64,000 nucleotides of DNA from an uncultured Bacteroidota bacterium. GTDB lineage: Bacteria > Bacteroidota > Bacteroidia > Flavobacteriales > Flavobacteriaceae. How positions within the stretch are numbered: position 1 is the stretch's first letter; each line of letters begins with the position of its first letter. Below, in pieces: positions 62,016-64,000 of the stretch. The notes beneath the pieces are model-generated. The model was not told the origin of the DNA and searched no databases. It saw only the letters and a list, made by a program, of their open reading frames with translations. Both the position numbers and the translations under genes were made by a program. The stretch covers positions 71,699-135,698 of the forward strand of contig CACEAZ010000001.1 of the NCBI GenBank assembly GCA_902557655.1, given 5' to 3'.

Positions 62016-63962
62016 TTAGTTAGCAGGATTGTCATCCATATTAGTATCCCAGAAGACACGAGTTAAATTATCTTGTCTTTGAAGGATGTTTGGATTAGCA
62101 CTGATTTCCCCACTAGGATATGTTCCAGTTCTTGGGAAAGGTCCTGACTCATCATTATCCATAATACCTAATGCAAGGTGTCTTGGATGTGCAGTCCTTC
62201 TAATGAAGTTCCATGCATCATTTGCACCACCAAACATTGCAACAAAGTATTGCTCTCCTAATACGTCAAGCTTGTCCTTATTTTCAGAAGGAGCTACAGC
62301 GTTGTACGCATTAGTTTCAGGAGCTGCTACAAATTCGGCAACTTTCATATCGATAAAGTCTGTAATTTCAGTTGCAGTTGCAAAATATGCAGAATCCGCA
62401 TCAGGGTCAACAGATGAGAAAGAAGTAACTTTCGCAAATGAATGCTCCATTGCTATACGCATGCTTTCTGCTGCACCCGCAGCATCTCCAGCTGCTAATT
62501 TAGTTTCAGCAACCATGAAGTGTACATAAGAAGATAAGTAGATTGGCCATATTCCGGCACCACCACCACCATTTCCTTGCCATACACCACCTTTTGTTCC
62601 TTCGTTAAGACCGTCCATACCCTCAAGAACAGTATCTAAAGTACCATCCCAAGTAGCATAATTATCCCAGTTTCCGATGTCAGGCATGTTGTCGAAACTA
62701 CCACCTGCAGGGTATACACCCGATGCAGTTCTTGTAAAGTTATCTGGAGGAGTTCCTTCGTTGTTACCATGTGTTCTACCCCAGTATCCTAGGAAGTTTG
62801 AACACCATCTACCAACCAACATCTGACCACCACCATAATCTATATTACCGTCTTCCAATCCAAATAAGTGGACAGGTTCTGCTATATCAGAACAAGATAA
62901 TGTCTCTACATTCACAGTACTACTTGCACTTAGACCAAAAGAAATTGGCCAGTTCCAAGGACCTGATTGAATGGCAAATACCATTTGAGATTGACCTGGA
63001 GTAGTTCTGTTTTGTCTGTAGAAGTAATATCTTCTTCTTGGATCATCAGTTGTTACGGCTCTTTGAGCAGCACCATCTTCCTCCACTCCAGCACCTGGGT
63101 AATCTAATGTAAGACCCATCCATTCATCTTGATCACCGTCCATCACATCCATAAGCCATGCTGACTTGTAAATGTTAGCACCAGATGTTGTATAATCTGA
63201 TTGGTACCAAGGGTGACGTGTATCAGGCTGTAATTCTTGATCTCCATAATTGAATTGGAAATCAGCATCAGACGAACTAATGATTTCATTACTTGAAATA
63301 AAATCTAATATTACGTTTGGATCAGTTCCAACAGTTAAGTGATATCTGAATCTTAAGGTGTTAACTAATTTCATCCAATTAGAAACATCACCTCCGTAAA
63401 ATAAATCATCTCCACCACCAGCAACAGATAAATATGATTCTGCGCTATCAAGCATAGCCATTGCAGCGTCATAAACAGCTGCATCGTCATCTACACTTGG
63501 GTTTGGATATTCAGCAGGGTTATTTGCTTCAGACCATGGAATATCTCCAACTTGGTCTACAATTCCCATCATTATGTGTGCAGCCATTGCTTTTGAAATC
63601 CCAATGTGGAAAGCCAATAGGTTTTCCTCACCGTTTTGAGCTTCAATTGCAGCAAGATCAGGAAGTATACCAGAGTATAAAGATCCCCATGCTCCACTAG
63701 ATGTTCCACTACCAAAGTTATTGTAATAGTCTCTACCAAACATATAACTAATTCTTCCTAATGCGGCACCGTTTCCTTGCATGCCTTGCATTGCTCCAAG
63801 ATAGTTAAGCTGAATAGTGTTTAAAAGCAGATCAGCACTAGCTAGATCTGGAGACAGTGCGTTCGGACTAACTAGATCTTCTAACTCAGTGGTTTCACAT
63901 GAGTAGAACATAGATCCAGCCGCCAAGACTGTCATCATTAAATATTTAAATATTCTTTTCAT
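62016..63962 (-). CDS. SusD/RagB-like outer-membrane nutrient-binding lipoprotein
   Basis: Lipobox GSMFYSCETTELEDL; SPNALSPDLASADLLLNTIQLNYLGAM; C-terminal NAWNFIRRTAHPRHLALGI...NPNILQRQDNLTRVFWDTN. Confidence 0.9.
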   Translation of the reverse strand: MKRIFKYLMMTVLAAGSMFYSCETTELEDLVSPNALSPDLASADLLLNTIQLNYLGAMQGMQGNGAALGRISYMFGRDYYNNFGSGTSSGAWGSLYSGILPDLAAIEAQNGEENLLAFHIGISKAMAAHIMMGIVDQVGDIPWSEANNPAEYPNPSVDDDAAVYDAAMAMLDSAESYLSVAGGGDDLFYGGDVSNWMKLVNTLRFRYHLTVGTDPNVILDFISSNEIISSSDADFQFNYGDQELQPDTRHPWYQSDYTTSGANIYKSAWLMDVMDGDQDEWMGLTLDYPGAGVEEDGAAQRAVTTDDPRRRYYFYRQNRTTPGQSQMVFAIQSGPWNWPISFGLSASSTVNVETLSCSDIAEPVHLFGLEDGNIDYGGGQMLVGRWCSNFLGYWGRTHGNNEGTPPDNFTRTASGVYPAGGSFDNMPDIGNWDNYATWDGTLDTVLEGMDGLNEGTKGGVWQGNGGGGAGIWPIYLSSYVHFMVAETKLAAGDAAGAAESMRIAMEHSFAKVTSFSSVDPDADSAYFATATEITDFIDMKVAEFVAAPETNAYNAVAPSENKDKLDVLGEQYFVAMFGGANDAWNFIRRTAHPRHLALGIMDNDESGPFPRTGTYPSGEISANPNILQRQDNLTRVFWDTNMDDNPAN

Positions 63963-64000
63963 AATTAATTAATTTAAATGTTATTAAAATGATGCTTTAA

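Noticed and set aside
62086-62529. 147-aa plus-strand ORF
   Set aside because: Fully antisense to the SusD-like gene; explained by the higher-GC codon usage there.

Overview
AT-rich chromosomal window from a marine-type member of Bacteroidota (Flavobacteriia-like), almost entirely core genome. The gene content is gldB(partial)-gldC; a rodA-mrdA-mreD-mreC-mreB cell-shape operon; purH; a TonB-dependent receptor plus HMA-domain protein pair; groES-groEL; a secG/TPR/lptE/sigma54-AAA+/miaB operon; topA, a ureohydrolase-like gene and gldKLMN (gliding/T9SS motor and ring); an initiator tRNA-Met; a YHYH lipoprotein; an ABC-F ATPase; a sortilin/BNR-repeat protein plus LolA-like protein; thrB; amt; era; two tandem secreted paralogs of unknown function; der; MerR plus M23 peptidase; alaS; a threonine/serine dehydratase; a GT2/methyltransferase/FabH-like operon; gcvP; a UbiA-like membrane protein; purE-purK; adk-obg; a TPR protein/Mpl-like ligase/HAD operon; rlmB; a very large FG-GAP/ASPIC-UnbV lipoprotein; and a lipoprotein plus SusD-like gene at the right edge. 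No CRISPR array, prophage, transposase or rRNA was seen. The observations most worth a second look are: (1) alaS is split from its conserved N-terminus by one extra A in an A9 homopolymer; (2) the ureohydrolase next to the gldKLMN locus has lost two expected metal ligands; (3) the TonB receptor/HMA pair has matching cysteine motifs and a nested palindrome upstream; (4) two tandem secreted paralogs of unknown function have their own promoter-like element; (5) several genes have Bacteroidota-type -7 boxes so close to the start codon that leaderless or very short-leader mRNAs are expected. I did not find a clear multi-gene, wholly undescribed system.
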